The notes beneath the pieces are model-generated. The model was not told the DNA's origin. It saw nothing but the letters and a program-made list of their open reading frames with translations, and did no database searches. Both the position numbers and the translations under genes were made by a program. Positions 23,052 to 35,054 of a stretch of 64,000 nucleotides of DNA are shown here, one piece after another. The stretch comes from Cycas panzhihuaensis (taxonomy: Eukaryota > Cycadophyta). Location of the stretch: NCBI GenBank assembly GCA_023213395.1, contig CM041465.1, positions 166,477,741-166,541,740 on the forward strand. The letters run 5' to 3'. The first letter of the stretch is position 1. Every line of letters starts with the position of its first letter.

Positions 23052-25288
23052 CACGATCGATTTTAGAGTGATGTTGAGCATCATGAGAACTATATTTAGC
23101 TTGTATTTTAATTATTTGATTATATTTGCTTTAATGTTTAATAGTTTTATATAGTTTATATTGAAATCTTATTCTTATATGTATAATATTGGCTTGTACA
23201 CACAATAATTTTTGCAGTATTTGTAGGCATATATAACCCAATAATGATTTGGATCAGTTATACATAAGTTTCATTTCATATTTTTTCATATTTTAATTAG
23301 TTCTCAGTTGATTATTTAGGAATTTTTAGGTCATTGATCTTTGGCAAGCTAGTGCACCTCCATCATTGAGTAGAACCTTATCAAGTGACTACTCATTTTA
23401 ATCCTTATCATGTCTTCTTCACACTAGATCAGATGGTTCTAAAAACGGTTGCTTCTACGTTGAGAAATTACTCTTAAAAGCTCACTTACTACTTTTCCCT
23501 ACTAAAACTCCATTGGCCTTTAGTTAAAATCAAATAAATTCACTCTATTTCTTATTGTATCACCCTACAATAGGGTTTGAGGCCTACTACTAGCTAGTTA
23601 AGACTTTCATTGGCTAATTTTATTCCCTGTTTAGGTCATACAATCATCGTATAAGTTGTATGACACTCATTTCTTCCATAACTTTATTTAACCTCTATGA
23701 TTATCAAATTCTGGTGAAATTTTCCAAATTCCTCTATAGTGGGCATCATTTACTTCTTCTCTAGTTTTATCTCGATCTGTCGTTTCTATGAATTAATCGA
23801 ACCTTCTAAGTATTCGTGTGGGTGCGTAGACTTCACATTCTTCAGAATGTTTTCAAATTCTTTTTTTTTTTTTCCATTTATTTTTTTATAAAGTTTGATT
23901 AAATTAAACTCTATTTGATAAAAATTAGTATTAAAACCCCTATGATCTAAACTCTTAGTCTCCTTTAGCCCTCATATAATCTCATTTCATTATTTTAAGG
24001 GGCATATTCTAAATATTTCTAAGTAATTTTTAATTATTTTGGATCTAGAAGGATTTAACTCCATTTGATAATATTTGAAGTCTGTTAGCCCCCTTTTCAG
24101 ACCAATAACCAGTCATATACGGTAGCCAGGTGACCAAAGGGTCTTGTTCAAAAAGGGCTTAAGGCCCCCCTTTTCAGTTTTTTAGCCAGGAACAATAAGC
24201 TCCATTGTTTTGTTAATATCTCCTTAACAGGAGTTTACTTTTCAAATGGTTGGATCTATTGGAAAGATGACTCAAGGATCTACATACTAAAGTTATTTTC
24301 ATACTAATTTGAAGTTATTTTGTAAGTGTTTTAGGTTACTAAATTTATCCCTTCTATTTGATCCTATTTTGAGCTTTTCATATCATTTTTTAAGAAATTT
24401 ATTAAATTTATTAAAGTATATTCATATTATATCAATATACTAACCTATTTTAGTAGATTTCACTTCAAAATTTAAAGTTTATATGTGATTTTTGATTGAA
24501 TATTGTGCAGGTTTTTCATTTAAGAAGAAAGCAAATGTTTGGACAAGTTTTACAAATAAAAGAACTTTCTAAACCTTAATTTACTTTATTTTAAGCTTTG
24601 TATTTCATTTTATTTTATTTACAACTCATTTTATTTCATTTAAGGCATATTTAAAGCTCATTTTATTTCATTTAAAATATCATTTCATCTTATATTCATT
24701 TTAGTTTTATTTAAAAGCTTATTTCATTTCATTTCTTATTATATTTTTTAAGTTATTTTTAATTGATCTTAAAAAGAACCTTTATCTGTTAATAAGACCA
24801 TATCTAAAATTAATTATCACATTAAAAAGATAATTTCTCAAATGAACAACCCTTTCTCCAATCTTTTAAGGGGAATGATTAGAACCTTTGAAGTTACCAC
24901 CCCACACATGTCTTTGGTGGACTATAAGTTATTGAGGAAGCCATTGACTATCAGGTGTATATGGTAACAGGCTGAGGTGGAGTACACTATCTTTTTAGAG
25001 TTTGGAGACTAGGCTAAACTCAGGGAGGCAAGTGACTTGGTTTATAAAGCTTTTACCACTAGATTTATATCTAGGCATAAGTCTAGTGTAGGTAGATCAA
25101 CAGATCAAGAGAGTCTTCTACATTCTTAGCAATATGCATATAGAGGTATATAGAGCCTAGCACTCATGTATTGGTAATTTTAAGTCTCTGATTTTCCACT
25201 TATAAGCAAGTAACACTAGCTAGGATAATAACTAAAAGCTCCTTTTAGAGACCCAAAAACTTAGAGTCTATCAACCTTTTAAGTAGAT
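23052..25288 (+). other. Copia D leader, non-coding
   Basis: About 2.2 kb of AT-rich sequence with T-runs (for example 23864-23890) and T/A-rich repeats of the TTTATTTCATTT type around 24600-24740. No coding frame seen until gag. Confidence 0.5.
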
Positions 25289-26000
25289 AGGACACATTAT
25301 TTTTTAATTATCCTTGGGGGGACATTTAAATAAACCATTTTAAAAACATGGCTATAAACTTTGGTAATATGATTATCCTTTAAGTTTGATGGTTCAAATT
25401 TCTTAAATTGGAGTAAGAGGATGAGACTCATCCTCATAGCTAAATATATGTGGGATATTATAAAGATAAGATATATAGAAGTTGGTGAGAATGCCACTCC
25501 AATAAAAAAGCAGGCCTATAAAGAATGTATGAAGAAGGATAATGAAGTACTAGTATTAATCTTTTGTGCCTTAGAAGATCATATTTTCCCAAGAGTTAGT
25601 AAACCATCAAAATCTAGAGAAGCATAGGATACATTACAACTTATCTATGAAGGAATAGCCTCATCAAATCTCCAAACTCTAAGGAGTAAATTTGAGAACT
25701 TAAGGATGCCACCCAAGGAGACCATCAATGAGTTTATAACTAAGATTTAAGATCTAGTGAACTAAATCAAATCTCTTACAGAAATACTTACTGAACAAAG
25801 GGTTATGGAATGAATACTTAGATGTATTGGAGAAATTAAAGGGATTGAAATAATAGACATAAGTATAGAGGTATCTAAGGACCTAAGCACCTTAAAGATG
25901 GAATAATTAAGTGTTATATTGATAGCTATTGAGGAAAAGAAGTATTTCTTTCAATCGCTTAGTTTAGGTCAATATTTTAGAATTAAAGGCCTTTATACCC
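25289..26000 (+). pseudogene. Copia D gag
   Basis: A single plus-strand frame from about 25380, with no frameshift: KFDGSNFLNWSKRMRLILIA and WDII, the DUF4219/UBN2 opening of plant copia gag, then SREA-DTLQLIYEG, LRMPPKETINEFI and STLKME-LSVIL. Four in-frame stops stand where W, Q, R or Q are expected, each explained by one C-to-T or G-to-A change. The frame runs directly into the 157-codon frame 25919-26392, whose second half no longer resembles copia; the gypsy junction is near 26.0 kb. Confidence 0.85.
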
Positions 26001-27100
26001 AACCAGAGATAAAGGATGGGGATTTAGTCAAAGTCATTCATTTGTCATCAGCCTTCCCATCTACTATTGTTTCTTTAGACTCGACTAATTACTCTTTGAT
26101 TTCTTCTTCTTCTGTTTCTAATGAAGAAGTGTCTTCTCGCTTTATCGTATCTCACCAAGATTCATCTCTAGATGGGCTTGCACACACAAGTGCTTTTCCT
26201 CCCATTCAAAATCATTTCTCATATGTTTTGCGCTTGCCCCTAAGGGTAGATTCAGTGGTTACTCCAATTACCACTCATCTAGTTACTACTTCTTCAAGTT
26301 TGGTTATGCATGTATCACGTGTTGATACTCCCCTATCATTCTCTCACTTCCCTTTCTTTAAGACATGGTTAAATAGACATGAGAGGAGGTGAAGATAGTA
26401 ATTCACTTAATACAGGTCAAAATAGTTGTGTTACCCCTACTGCAGTATAAGAAGTTAATTCTATTTCCATTGTTTCTTTTCCTCCCCATCATCATGTGGA
26501 TCATTTACTATCCTCTCTTATTCTAATATATTGGTTTGATCATGATCATGGTGTGAATCATCAGGAGTTTAATCAAGTTTTTTCTTTATTCTAGGAGTTT
26601 ATAGGTAGGCCCATTTTCTTTTCTGATGTTTCTTTGATCATAAAGTTTATTCCTACTTATCCAAACTCTTTGATTGGTTATTTTTCACCTCTTACACCTC
26701 TCTCTTTATCTACTTTCCAGTCTAAAAACCTTCTCCACATCAATCTCCTTCATTTAAAAATGATGACATAATCATTAAGCATTTAATGGGTTCGTCTCCT
26801 AGTTTCCATCATGGGCATCATAACTTGGGCTTTTCAAGAGTTATAGTTGATCATTATCAACCCCTGGAGTCTATTTCTTTAATTGAGCCCACCCCTCTTG
26901 ATTTTAAGGAAGGGAATGCAATACTTATGGAACAAACCATTGATGTAGACCTAAAGATAGAGGGTGTTCCTAGAATTATTAAGTTGGGAGTTAGTTATAC
27001 TTCCTAAGAGATCACTGAGCTTAAGGATCTCTACCATGAGTTCTACTTGGTTTTTGCATGGCACTATAAAGATATATAAGGCCTTGACTCCTAAATTATT
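26001..27100 (+). pseudogene. Gypsy E linker before RT
   Basis: Ser/Thr/Val-rich frame to 26392, then a broken stretch, then frame 26786-27007 (VIVDHYQPLESISLIEPTPL, LKIEGVPRIIKLG). It leads into FYLVFAWHYKDI-GLDS, the same pre-RT block as in gypsy C at 5.0 kb. Low-complexity and poorly conserved, as such spacers usually are. Confidence 0.65.
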
Positions 27101-28450
27101 AAACATAACATCACAATAATTCTTGGCATAAAATCCAAATGGAAAAAATAATGCCCTATCCACCCACGCCTCTCTCTCACCATTAAGCAGGAAGTAGAGA
27201 AACTAGTAGGAGTTGGAATCATTGAGAGTATTGATTATTCTTAATGGGTTTCTAATATAGTTCTTGTAGCAAAGAAGAATGGCATGGTTCAGATTTATAT
27301 TGACTTTCATGATATCAATGATGCATGTCCTAAAGATAATTTTCCTCTTCCTTTTCTAGATCAAATTTGGGATTAGACAATCAATTTCAAGATAATATCT
27401 CTTATGGATGGTTTTTTAGGATACAATCAAATTTCTATCATCCCTCGTGACCATCATAAGACCGCCTTTACTACTCCTTAGGGCACCTTCATTTATAAAT
27501 TCATGCCATTTGGATTAAAGAATGCTAGTGCAATATATTAAAGGGATACGGTCCATATTTTCCATGACTTGATTGGCAATATCATTACCATTTATTTAGA
27601 TGATATGCTTGCCCTTTCACGCAAAAGATTGGATCATTTACGTGATTTGAGAATCAATTTTGAGAGGTGTAAAAAGTATCACTTGTGTCTTAATCCTTCC
27701 AAGTATATTTTTGTTGTTATGTTAGGGAAGATGTTGAGAAATATTGTTTCTCAAGATGGGATTAGATTTACTCCTGAAAAATTGAGGCTATTATTCAAAT
27801 GCCTCCCCCTAAGACCCAAAATCATATCAAATTTTTTCTAGGTATGCTTGGTTTCCTAAGACATTTCATTGTTATTTTTTCCTTAGATATTAATCCCATC
27901 ACTAATCCTTTAAAGAAAGATATTTAATTATGATGGACTCCTCAAGTTCAAGAGTCCTTTGATAAGATGAAGCAAGCCTTGGTTTCTACTCCATTTCTTG
28001 CTCCACCAAGGTTTGATAAGCCATTCATTTTATACACTTCAGCTACAGAGGAATTATTAGTAGGGATGCTATCATAAGAGGATGATTTTAGTAAAGAAAG
28101 GGATATCTATTTCATTAGCAGGACCCTTGTGATAACTGAGCTTTATTATCCCTTCCTTAAAAAGGAGTGTCATACTTTGGTTTTTACTACTAAGAAGTTA
28201 TACCACTACCTTCTTAGAAATAAGGTCCATCTCATTATTCAATCAAAGCTTATAAGATGTTTACTTACCAAATCTAACCTTATAGGTTAGTTAGATAAGT
28301 GGTCTTTGTTGCTTCAAGAATATGATTTACAAGTGATTAACAGAAAATCCAAGAAGGGCATGATTGTCCCAAAGATCATGGCTGATGCTCCTCCTCCTAA
28401 TCCTACTAGCCTACATGTTGATGATTCCCCTCCAAATGAACATATCTTCC
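27101..28450 (+). pseudogene. Gypsy E reverse transcriptase and RNase H
   Basis: RT: VEKLVGVGIIESIDYS-WV, ACPKDNFPLPFLDQIWD, SLMDGFLGYNQISI, FMPFGLKNAS. The catalytic box TIYLDDMLALS (about 27588-27620) is intact. After 27841 the frame shifts and continues as RT connection and RNase H to about 28.4 kb with the KSKKGMIV-type tether. Close to gypsy C over the whole length. Frameshifts and stops exclude function. Confidence 0.9.
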
Positions 28451-28550
28451 ATATCCAAGGCATCCCTTCTGATGATCCATAGTATGGGGAGATTAGATTA
28501 TACCTTCATGATCACTCTTTCCCTTCTCTTGCTACTTTGAAAAAGAGAAG

Positions 28551-29724
28551 ATAAATCCGCACCACTGCCAGGCAACACCTTTTACTTGATGACATATTGT
28601 ATAAGCATTCTTTTGATGGAATTCTATTAAGGTGCCTTTTGCTTGATGAATCATTAGTTGCCTTAATAGAATCCCATGAAAGGATATGTAGCGGGTACTT
28701 TGGTAGTCAATTGATAACCCAATATATTCTTCGTATGGGCTATTATTGGCCTACCTTATTTAAAGATACCCACTCCTATATTCAAAAGTGCTAAAAATAT
28801 CAATCATATGCCACTTTAATACATCAACTTGTGTAAGGAATGAAATCAATAGTTTCACCTTGGCCTTTCTCCCAATGGGGTCTCAATCTCATTAGTTAGA
28901 TTTTTCCAACAACATCTAATGGGCATAAGTTTATTCTTACCATGACTAAATACTTTCCAATGTGGAGTGAAGTTGTCCCATTAGTCTCTGCTACTAGAAA
29001 AATTATTACTACGCTCATATTCCAACATATCATCTGTAGATTTAGGATACTGGATATTATCATTACTGACAATGGTACTTTATTTTGCAATCCCTATGTC
29101 AGTAAGTTATGCAGTAAATTTCATATCACCCATAGAGTATCCACCCCTTATCATCCTCAAGAAAATGGCCAGGTGGAAGTGTTTAACAAGATCTTGGCTA
29201 AGATTCTAGCTAAGATAATTGCTACCTCATACAAAGATCGACACTCCTAGTTGTACCTGACATTGTGGGCCTATAGGACCTCCGTTAGGAACACTATATG
29301 TATGATACCATTTTCGCTTGTCTATGGTGTTGAAGCTAGTTTACCATTAGAGGTTGAAATTCCTTCCTTACGTGTCTCATTAAAGGAGTTTATTAATGAG
29401 TAGGTTCAAAGGGAAGCACACTTTTTAGAACTTGAGAAATTAGATGACACTCACTTACAAGCCTTACAGAATAATATAACATCTAAGGCCAGAGTTCAAG
29501 CTGCTCAGGATAGGTAGCTTAGACCCATAAAATTCAACATCAATGATAAAGTCTTAAAATTTGAATATTTACATGATAGACAATGTAAATTTTCTCCTAA
29601 ATGGATGGGACCCTTCTTAATAATTGAAGATTTAACTAATAGAGCTTATCAAATTTTGATGTTGGAAGGATTAGAATTGAAAAGACCCATTAATTCTCAA
29701 TATTTGAGGAAATTGTATACCTAG
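28551..29724 (+). pseudogene. Gypsy E integrase
   Basis: Zinc-finger region 28597-28794: IESHERICSGYFG, ILRMGYYWPTLFKD, YIQKC. Core 28942-29250: MTKYFPMWSEVVPL, IIITDNGTLFCNP with the second catalytic Asp, STPYHPQENGQVEVFNK with the catalytic Glu. C-terminal domain to the stop at 29722-29724: KFSPKWMGPFLIIE and SQYLRKLYT. No chromodomain. The sequence just before and after the stop contains one unit of the array found at 34.6 kb. Confidence 0.9.
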
Positions 29725-30780
29725 AAGCATGCATATGACTCCCTCCACAATGACGATAAACTATGGCTCTGAAGCTTTTTCCTTTACCTAATGAGTTAAA
29801 ACTATGGGTAAATCCCCTTTCTTTCTGATTTCTTTTTGCTTTTGTAAGTGTTATTATGCTTTTGTGATAAACCCTACTCATAATCATGTAAGTCTTCTAC
29901 TCTTTTTAGCATCTGCACTGATTGTGAGCTTTCCATCACCATACTTGGATCTCGTTTCTCTTTTGAATTCTATACTCAAAAGAGAACTTAGGCCTCTAGT
30001 TTTATTTTATTTTTATCTTAGAAACATAAATGTCCTCGTCAACTTTGAGTACTTAGTCATTGATTCAAATCATACTTTCATTTGCTAGTTTGTTACCTAA
30101 GGGTTTCCTTTTTAGTCATATATCACTAATTGTTGATTGTTTTTATTATCCTCAGTTCTCTTTATTAACCCTTCAGAGCAGATACTCATTCTGCCCCTTC
30201 CCTTCATGCTTGGAGATTGTGATTTTGATATCCTCTTTTTCCACAGTTTATTCCTTAAGGAGATTAGACCCTTTTTATTTATTAGATTCTGTTAAAAAGG
30301 ATAAATCCTTATTGTGTTGAGTAGAAGAGTTTCGTAGGTGGATGATTATGATCCTTTTCTTATAAAAAGTGGAAGTAGAAAAAAAAAAGAGAAAGAGTAA
30401 AGTAAAAAATAAAAAAATAAAAAAATAAAAAAATAAAAAAAAGAGTTAAAAAAAAGTGAAAAGAGTGTTATTTCATCCTCTTGTAATCTGGGGTAAGTTG
30501 CATGATGACTTTATCCCCACCTATCTATTTATAGGTTGGGTTCATTTACATGAGTCATTCAGGATTTCGAATCTAGCTGCTTAGGCCCATCATGGCCTTA
30601 GTTATGATTGAACCCCACTTGACACTTTATTGCTTTTGCTTGATCATAATCATCTTACTTATGCTCCTTCTTTCTTTATCATAGTCATAGATCTATGTTT
30701 ATTATCATCTCCTTACTGATTGATTCCTACACCTTCCTTTATCGATCATATAGTCTCCAATTTTTGATCCTCTTATTCCT
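29725..30780 (+). other. Spacer between integrase and second RNase H of gypsy E
   Basis: About 1.06 kb. Positions 29752-29808 contain AAACTATGGCTCTGAAGC and TAATGAGTTAAAACTATGGG, matching the monomer at 34.63-35.0 kb. Short hydrophobic frames at 29804-30320 look random. An A-rich run lies at 30369-30465. Confidence 0.5.
30369..30465 (+). repeat. A-rich low-complexity run
   Basis: Almost only A and G/T in AAAAAATA-type repeats. Could be a decayed polypurine region or a chance expansion; no 3' LTR starts right after it. Confidence 0.7.
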
Positions 30781-31203
30781 ATGACATTGAGTATCTTTAC
30801 TAATGGAGGTAGTAGGGGAAACTCTGGACCATCTACTTCTGTTTAGGTGATTTATGACCAATTAGGAAGTCTCCTTGTTTTTATGGGGTCTTTCATACTT
30901 AGGGCAACTAATAATAAAGCTAAATATCTTGCTATTATAGGAGCCTTGTCAAATGTTTCTTGCTTTTACCTTGGATATATCACTATATATGATGAAATTG
31001 AGGTTATAGTTTATCAATTAGTTAGGATGTATTAGGTTCATTCTCCACGACTCCTTCTTTTACATCATCAAGCTTTATCATTATTGTCCCTATTTGCTCC
31101 AGTTACCATTCAACATATATCTTGTTCCCTTAACTTTGAAGCTAACGCTCTTGTTTCCTCAATCCTTAATGATTATTTTAGTTGACTTCCTTATTTTTGT
31201 TAG
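30781..31203 (+). pseudogene. Archaeal-type RNase H reading frame downstream of integrase, gypsy E
   Basis: One frame of 140 codons from ATG at 30781 to TAG at 31201-31203, without frameshift. It has three internal stops (TAG, TAG, TGA) that would each be TGG before a G-to-A change. Motifs: SIFTNGGSRGNSGPS (expected FTDGGSRGNPGP), ATNNKAKYLAIIGAL (expected TNN-AEY-A---GL), YDEIEVIVYQLV (expected GDS--V--Q), SLNFEANALVSS near the C-terminus. The first two catalytic acids are changed to N and K by G-to-A; others have also drifted. It resembles the RVT_3/archaeal-type RNase H known as a second domain in Tat-lineage elements. Here it is a separate frame about 1.06 kb after integrase. Confidence 0.8.
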
Positions 31204-32089
31204 GGGCACCTTGCTCTAGAATAAGTATAAACTACCACTCTATGACAAGTATAAACTATTAGTTTGAGGAGATTATTGATTTGAGTAATTTGAAGGTTAA
31301 GATGATAGGTAGGGGATTGAAATGAAGTATTTGAAAGGGATAGACCCACGTGGGTATCTTGGGCTGTGGAGGATCTTGGTAGGGGGAAAGTCCCTAAAAG
31401 CCTCTTGCCCTTGGAAGGAGCCAACAAGAAATCCAATATACTCATATAGCTAGTTATTTATCAAGTGAGATTCATCTCATTTAATAAACAACTCGCTTTC
31501 TTTATGATATATTATGTAAATGTGGGATAAATCCTACATTTATATAATCTATAAGGAGTATGATGTGAATTATATAAGTTTTCCTTTGGGAGATTCATGT
31601 CACTCTATTTTTCTACTTTTGTAAACTTTTTACCATTTGTTTCAAATGGTTTTAAGTTTATAAAAATGGAGTAAGTAAACCTTTCACCTGCTCCCTTTTA
31701 ATCTTTTATTTATCTTCTAGTTTTCATTTCTTTCTCATGATATTTTCTTTCTTAAACCATTTTTACCCTAAAATGAGTATAAACTATCATGTATATAGCA
31801 TGATAAAATAATCCAAAAAAGTATATAACCTTAAAAGAATTTAAAAAAAAGTAAAAAAATAAAAAAACTTATTGCATGTTTCTTTGGACAAGTCATACTA
31901 ACAAATGTATCTTATGCTCAAATCTAAAATGGGAATAAAGGGAGAAAAAGGGATTAGAGACAAGTAAATATACACAAGTTTTAAGAAAAAGATCAATATA
32001 TATACATGGTAATAAAAAGTATAGTACATATGTTACCTAGGTGACTCATGATACATATTGAGGCTCATAAAATGCCTCACATCACCCTT
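31204..32089. other. Unassigned AT-rich spacer in gypsy E
   Basis: About 0.9 kb between the RNase H frame and the end of antisense ORF P2. GAGTATAAACTA-like motifs at 31213, 31240 and 31775 recall the array monomer. No coding frame supported. Confidence 0.35.
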
Positions 32090-33878
32090 TTATTTCTCAT
32101 ATAGCATATTATACACCCATCCCTCTAACTCCTGATGAGATTCATGAGGTACATCTAGGTGTGCTCTCTCCCTTCTACTCAAAGTCTCTCCATGTGTAGA
32201 CTCCCCACAAGGTGGGAGGTAGTGTCACACCTTATACAATATTGCATTAGCTAATGGAGTATACCTGGCTCCCACTTGAGCAATCATCATCCTCCATAGG
32301 TGTCATCTCTCCTCCTCACCTGCCCTAAGCTCTAACTCTTATGTATGTAACTCCACCCTCATATCTATGTAGAGGTCTTGAGCTCTAAATGTATAGCTAT
32401 AGTATTCAATATGATGCCCCAGCAGCTTGTGATCCACTACATTCCTTGCAAGCACCTCTTCTGATGTTAGAATATATAAGAAGATCACCTCCAACATCCT
32501 CTAGACCTCCCTCAAGGCCACCATCTCATCACCTATCCAATAGAAATATGCAATTCATGATCAATCCCCTAAAGAAAAAAAAATCTATCAAAAAGAAAAG
32601 AAATACCATGTGATGCAAGAAATAAATCAATTAAATCGCATACTTAGCGATCCTCCTCCTACTAGATCTACACCTAGTACCTCCTCCACTAGTGATATCT
32701 CTCCTCCCTATGGATCCCGGTGAGCCTCCTGAGCAGCTCTACCCTCTTTAGCTCTGCTCCTTCCATCCCTACCCTATCCATCTGTTGATCTTAGCTCCAT
32801 GCTCTAAATGGAGCCTCTTCTCTCCTCCATAGGTACTCCACCTCCTCTCTCGAGCACTTGGCAAATCCCTCCTACTCCACCACTAGATGAGAAACCTCCT
32901 CTACCTCCTTGTCCTACCTCCTCGCCTCCTTTGCCACCTCTCTCATCGTGTCCTCCTCCATCACCTCCTCTCCCCCTATCCTATCTAGCTATTGGAGCTT
33001 CCTCTATTACTACCCTCTTTGCCACATCTATCTCATCATTTCTCCATATTGGGAGTCCTACGTAGCCATCCTCTATAAGCTACCTCCTTATCATCCTACT
33101 AAGGAGAGGATTGTGGGTGCTTCTCACCATGATAGTTGGCCTGTTATGAATCTGTGACCTCATATACCACTTGTTTATCTCTGGATCTATCATCGTCAGC
33201 TCTTTTGGCTCTCCTCCTAGTCACATAAGTGGAACATGATCGTATAACTAGCACATTAGGATAGAACTATATGAGAAGCCACCCCTCTATATCATCTTGA
33301 TCCTTGATAACTAGCAGCTAATGCTATTGACTATATATTACCCTAGTTGATTTCAATACCCAGCTCACATTGCGTCACCACTTTTATCCATTGAGCTGGG
33401 ATCCTTATGAAGTTCTACATCCTCAATATCTTATAGATAATAATTAAGGTGATGATCCTTTGCACTACTCAGATCCCCCCTACCATCTGGATAGCCTCAA
33501 CTAAGATCCTATGTTGATCTACTTGATTAGCAAACCTCGTCAAATACTCGCCACATGCCATCTAGGCCTCCTTATATGTCACCTGAATAAGATAAACTCT
33601 TCATGCCAACTGGCCCCAAAGATCCTCCTCACATCCCTCAGAGTGATCTGGATATCCCCAATCGCTTGTACCCTAAAGGTGTTGCGTCCTGGGACCTAAT
33701 AATTGATGAAATCATATAGTATCTCGTGCTCCATGATGAGTTGGGTAGACCCACTCACCTGTGAGAAGCCACATGCTCTCAAAATGCCCCATCCTACCTC
33801 ATCAAGCTGACTAACGAGCTCCCCAATGGCCATTCCTTCATTTTTCCAAGTCTCCACTATCTCCAGGGCTTGCATCAC
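32090..33878 (-). pseudogene. Antisense accessory ORF P2 of gypsy E
   Basis: Minus strand, opposite to gypsy E pol. The start at 33878 opens 60 clean codons (VETWKNEGMAIGELVSQLDE, STQLIMEHEILYDFINY); after one stop it continues with FRVQAIGDIQITLRDVRRIF. After a frameshift near 33.59 kb: QVTYKEA-MACGEYLTRFAN, then FIRIPAQWIKVV and GIEINWGN. NFIRIP...GIEINWGN lines up with NVFVPTK...GIRFNWAT of P3. From 33.2 to 32.6 kb follows a GA-rich, Gly/Glu/Arg-rich linker, then a helical tail (RVELHT-ELELRAGEEER) to the stop near 32090. Same architecture as P1 and P3. 'ITLRDV' recalls the plant mobile domain; function unknown. The + strand Pro/Leu/Ser-rich frames at 32.4-33.1 kb are its shadow. Confidence 0.55.
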
Positions 33879-33959
33879 ACTATTTTTAGTCTTTCAGTGA
33901 GTCATTTCATTTTAAAATTTTAATTTTTTTAAGTGTTATTTACTAAGTTCAAAAGTGTG

Positions 33960-34170
33960 GCCAAACAACTAAACATATAATTTCACAGGTTAAAAATACA
34001 ACTTGACAGTCAAAAATATAACTTCATAGTGAAAAATCTGACTTCCTCTAATGGTCCTAAATACTGAAATCATGTTTTTCACTAGCTTGTTACATTTTTC
34101 ATTTATTGATCTCATTTTTAGTCTAGTGATCATATTTTTCGCATTGTATTACTATGTTTTTCATCAAAAA
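33960..34170. repeat. Short degenerate tandem repeats beside P2
   Basis: Three units of about 21 bp at 33978-34043 (CACAGGTTAAAAATACAACT, GACAGTCAAAAATATAACTT, CATAGTGAAAAATCTGACTT). Looser CATTTTTC-type repeats run to about 34170. They lie immediately upstream of P2 on the P2 strand. Confidence 0.6.
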
Positions 34171-34629
34171 ACTAAAAAACAAAAAAAAGGAGATGTTTCA
34201 CTCAACGGTTACCTAGCTTTCTACTCCATCTCAATGATTTAGATCCTATAGAGTTGATCTCATGCCAGAAAGAGCTCATAATCACTCCAACAAATGAGAT
34301 AATGGCCTCTGGGTCTCTTACTTTCTCCTCATCTCTTACATGAAAATGAAACCTTTTCTCGTTTATTTTCTTATATATAGGGATGCTCTTTTCTCATTCT
34401 CTCCTTACTAAATTCTCCTCAATACTCATAGAGTCTATCGAAGCAAAACATACCTTCTTTTAATCACCATTCTCATCAAATCAACATAAAGTGCCTGAGA
34501 ATATACATGTTTGCTTTGATAAAGGTAAATTACTATTCTGTTGCATAATTATGATCATCATAGCTCATTTTTCCTTAAGAGGTGTAGTTTATCATCTCAT
34601 TCTACTTTACATGTTATTTTTGGTGCTCA

Positions 34630-34985
34630 TCTCTAAAAAGATCAATACTCTAAGCCTTTTTCCCCTATTAATGAGTCTAAACTATGATAGGATTAACACT
34701 TTGAGCTTGTCTTTAGCTGTCGATGAGCCTAAACTATGACAGGATTATGATTTAAATCTCCTTCACCTGTTAATGAGCTAAAACCATGATAGGATCGATT
34801 CTCTAAGGCCCTCCTACCTATTAAGGGGCATAAACTATGATAGGAAACCCTTCAAATTTGATTGTTAATGAGGCTAAACTATGATAATTAACCTCTGAAA
34901 GCCCTCACCCTGTTAATTAGGCTAAACTATGATGGGTTTACTCTAAAAAGTCACCGTTAATGATCTGCTAAACTATGACAGTCTA
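34630..34985 (+). repeat. Tandem array of 44-52-bp units, gypsy E 3' region
   Basis: Seven degenerate units, each with AATGAG(N)CTAAACTATGATAGG: near 34670, 34722, 34773, 34824, 34868, 34915 and 34959. Spacing falls from about 52 to about 44 bp. One unit also occurs at 29765-29808 next to the integrase stop of gypsy E, including CTCT-AAGC-TTTTTCC and AATGAG, which ties the array to that element. Confidence 0.85.
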
Positions 34986-35054
34986 TCCTTTTTACTTTTA
35001 CAAAAGGACTTCCCTCTAATGTAAGGTTAAAGAGAGATAAACTAAGACCAAGTG

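Noticed and set aside
32389-33157. Plus-strand Pro/Leu/Ser-rich frames resembling a cell-wall-type protein
   Set aside because: Reverse complement of the GA-rich linker of P2.
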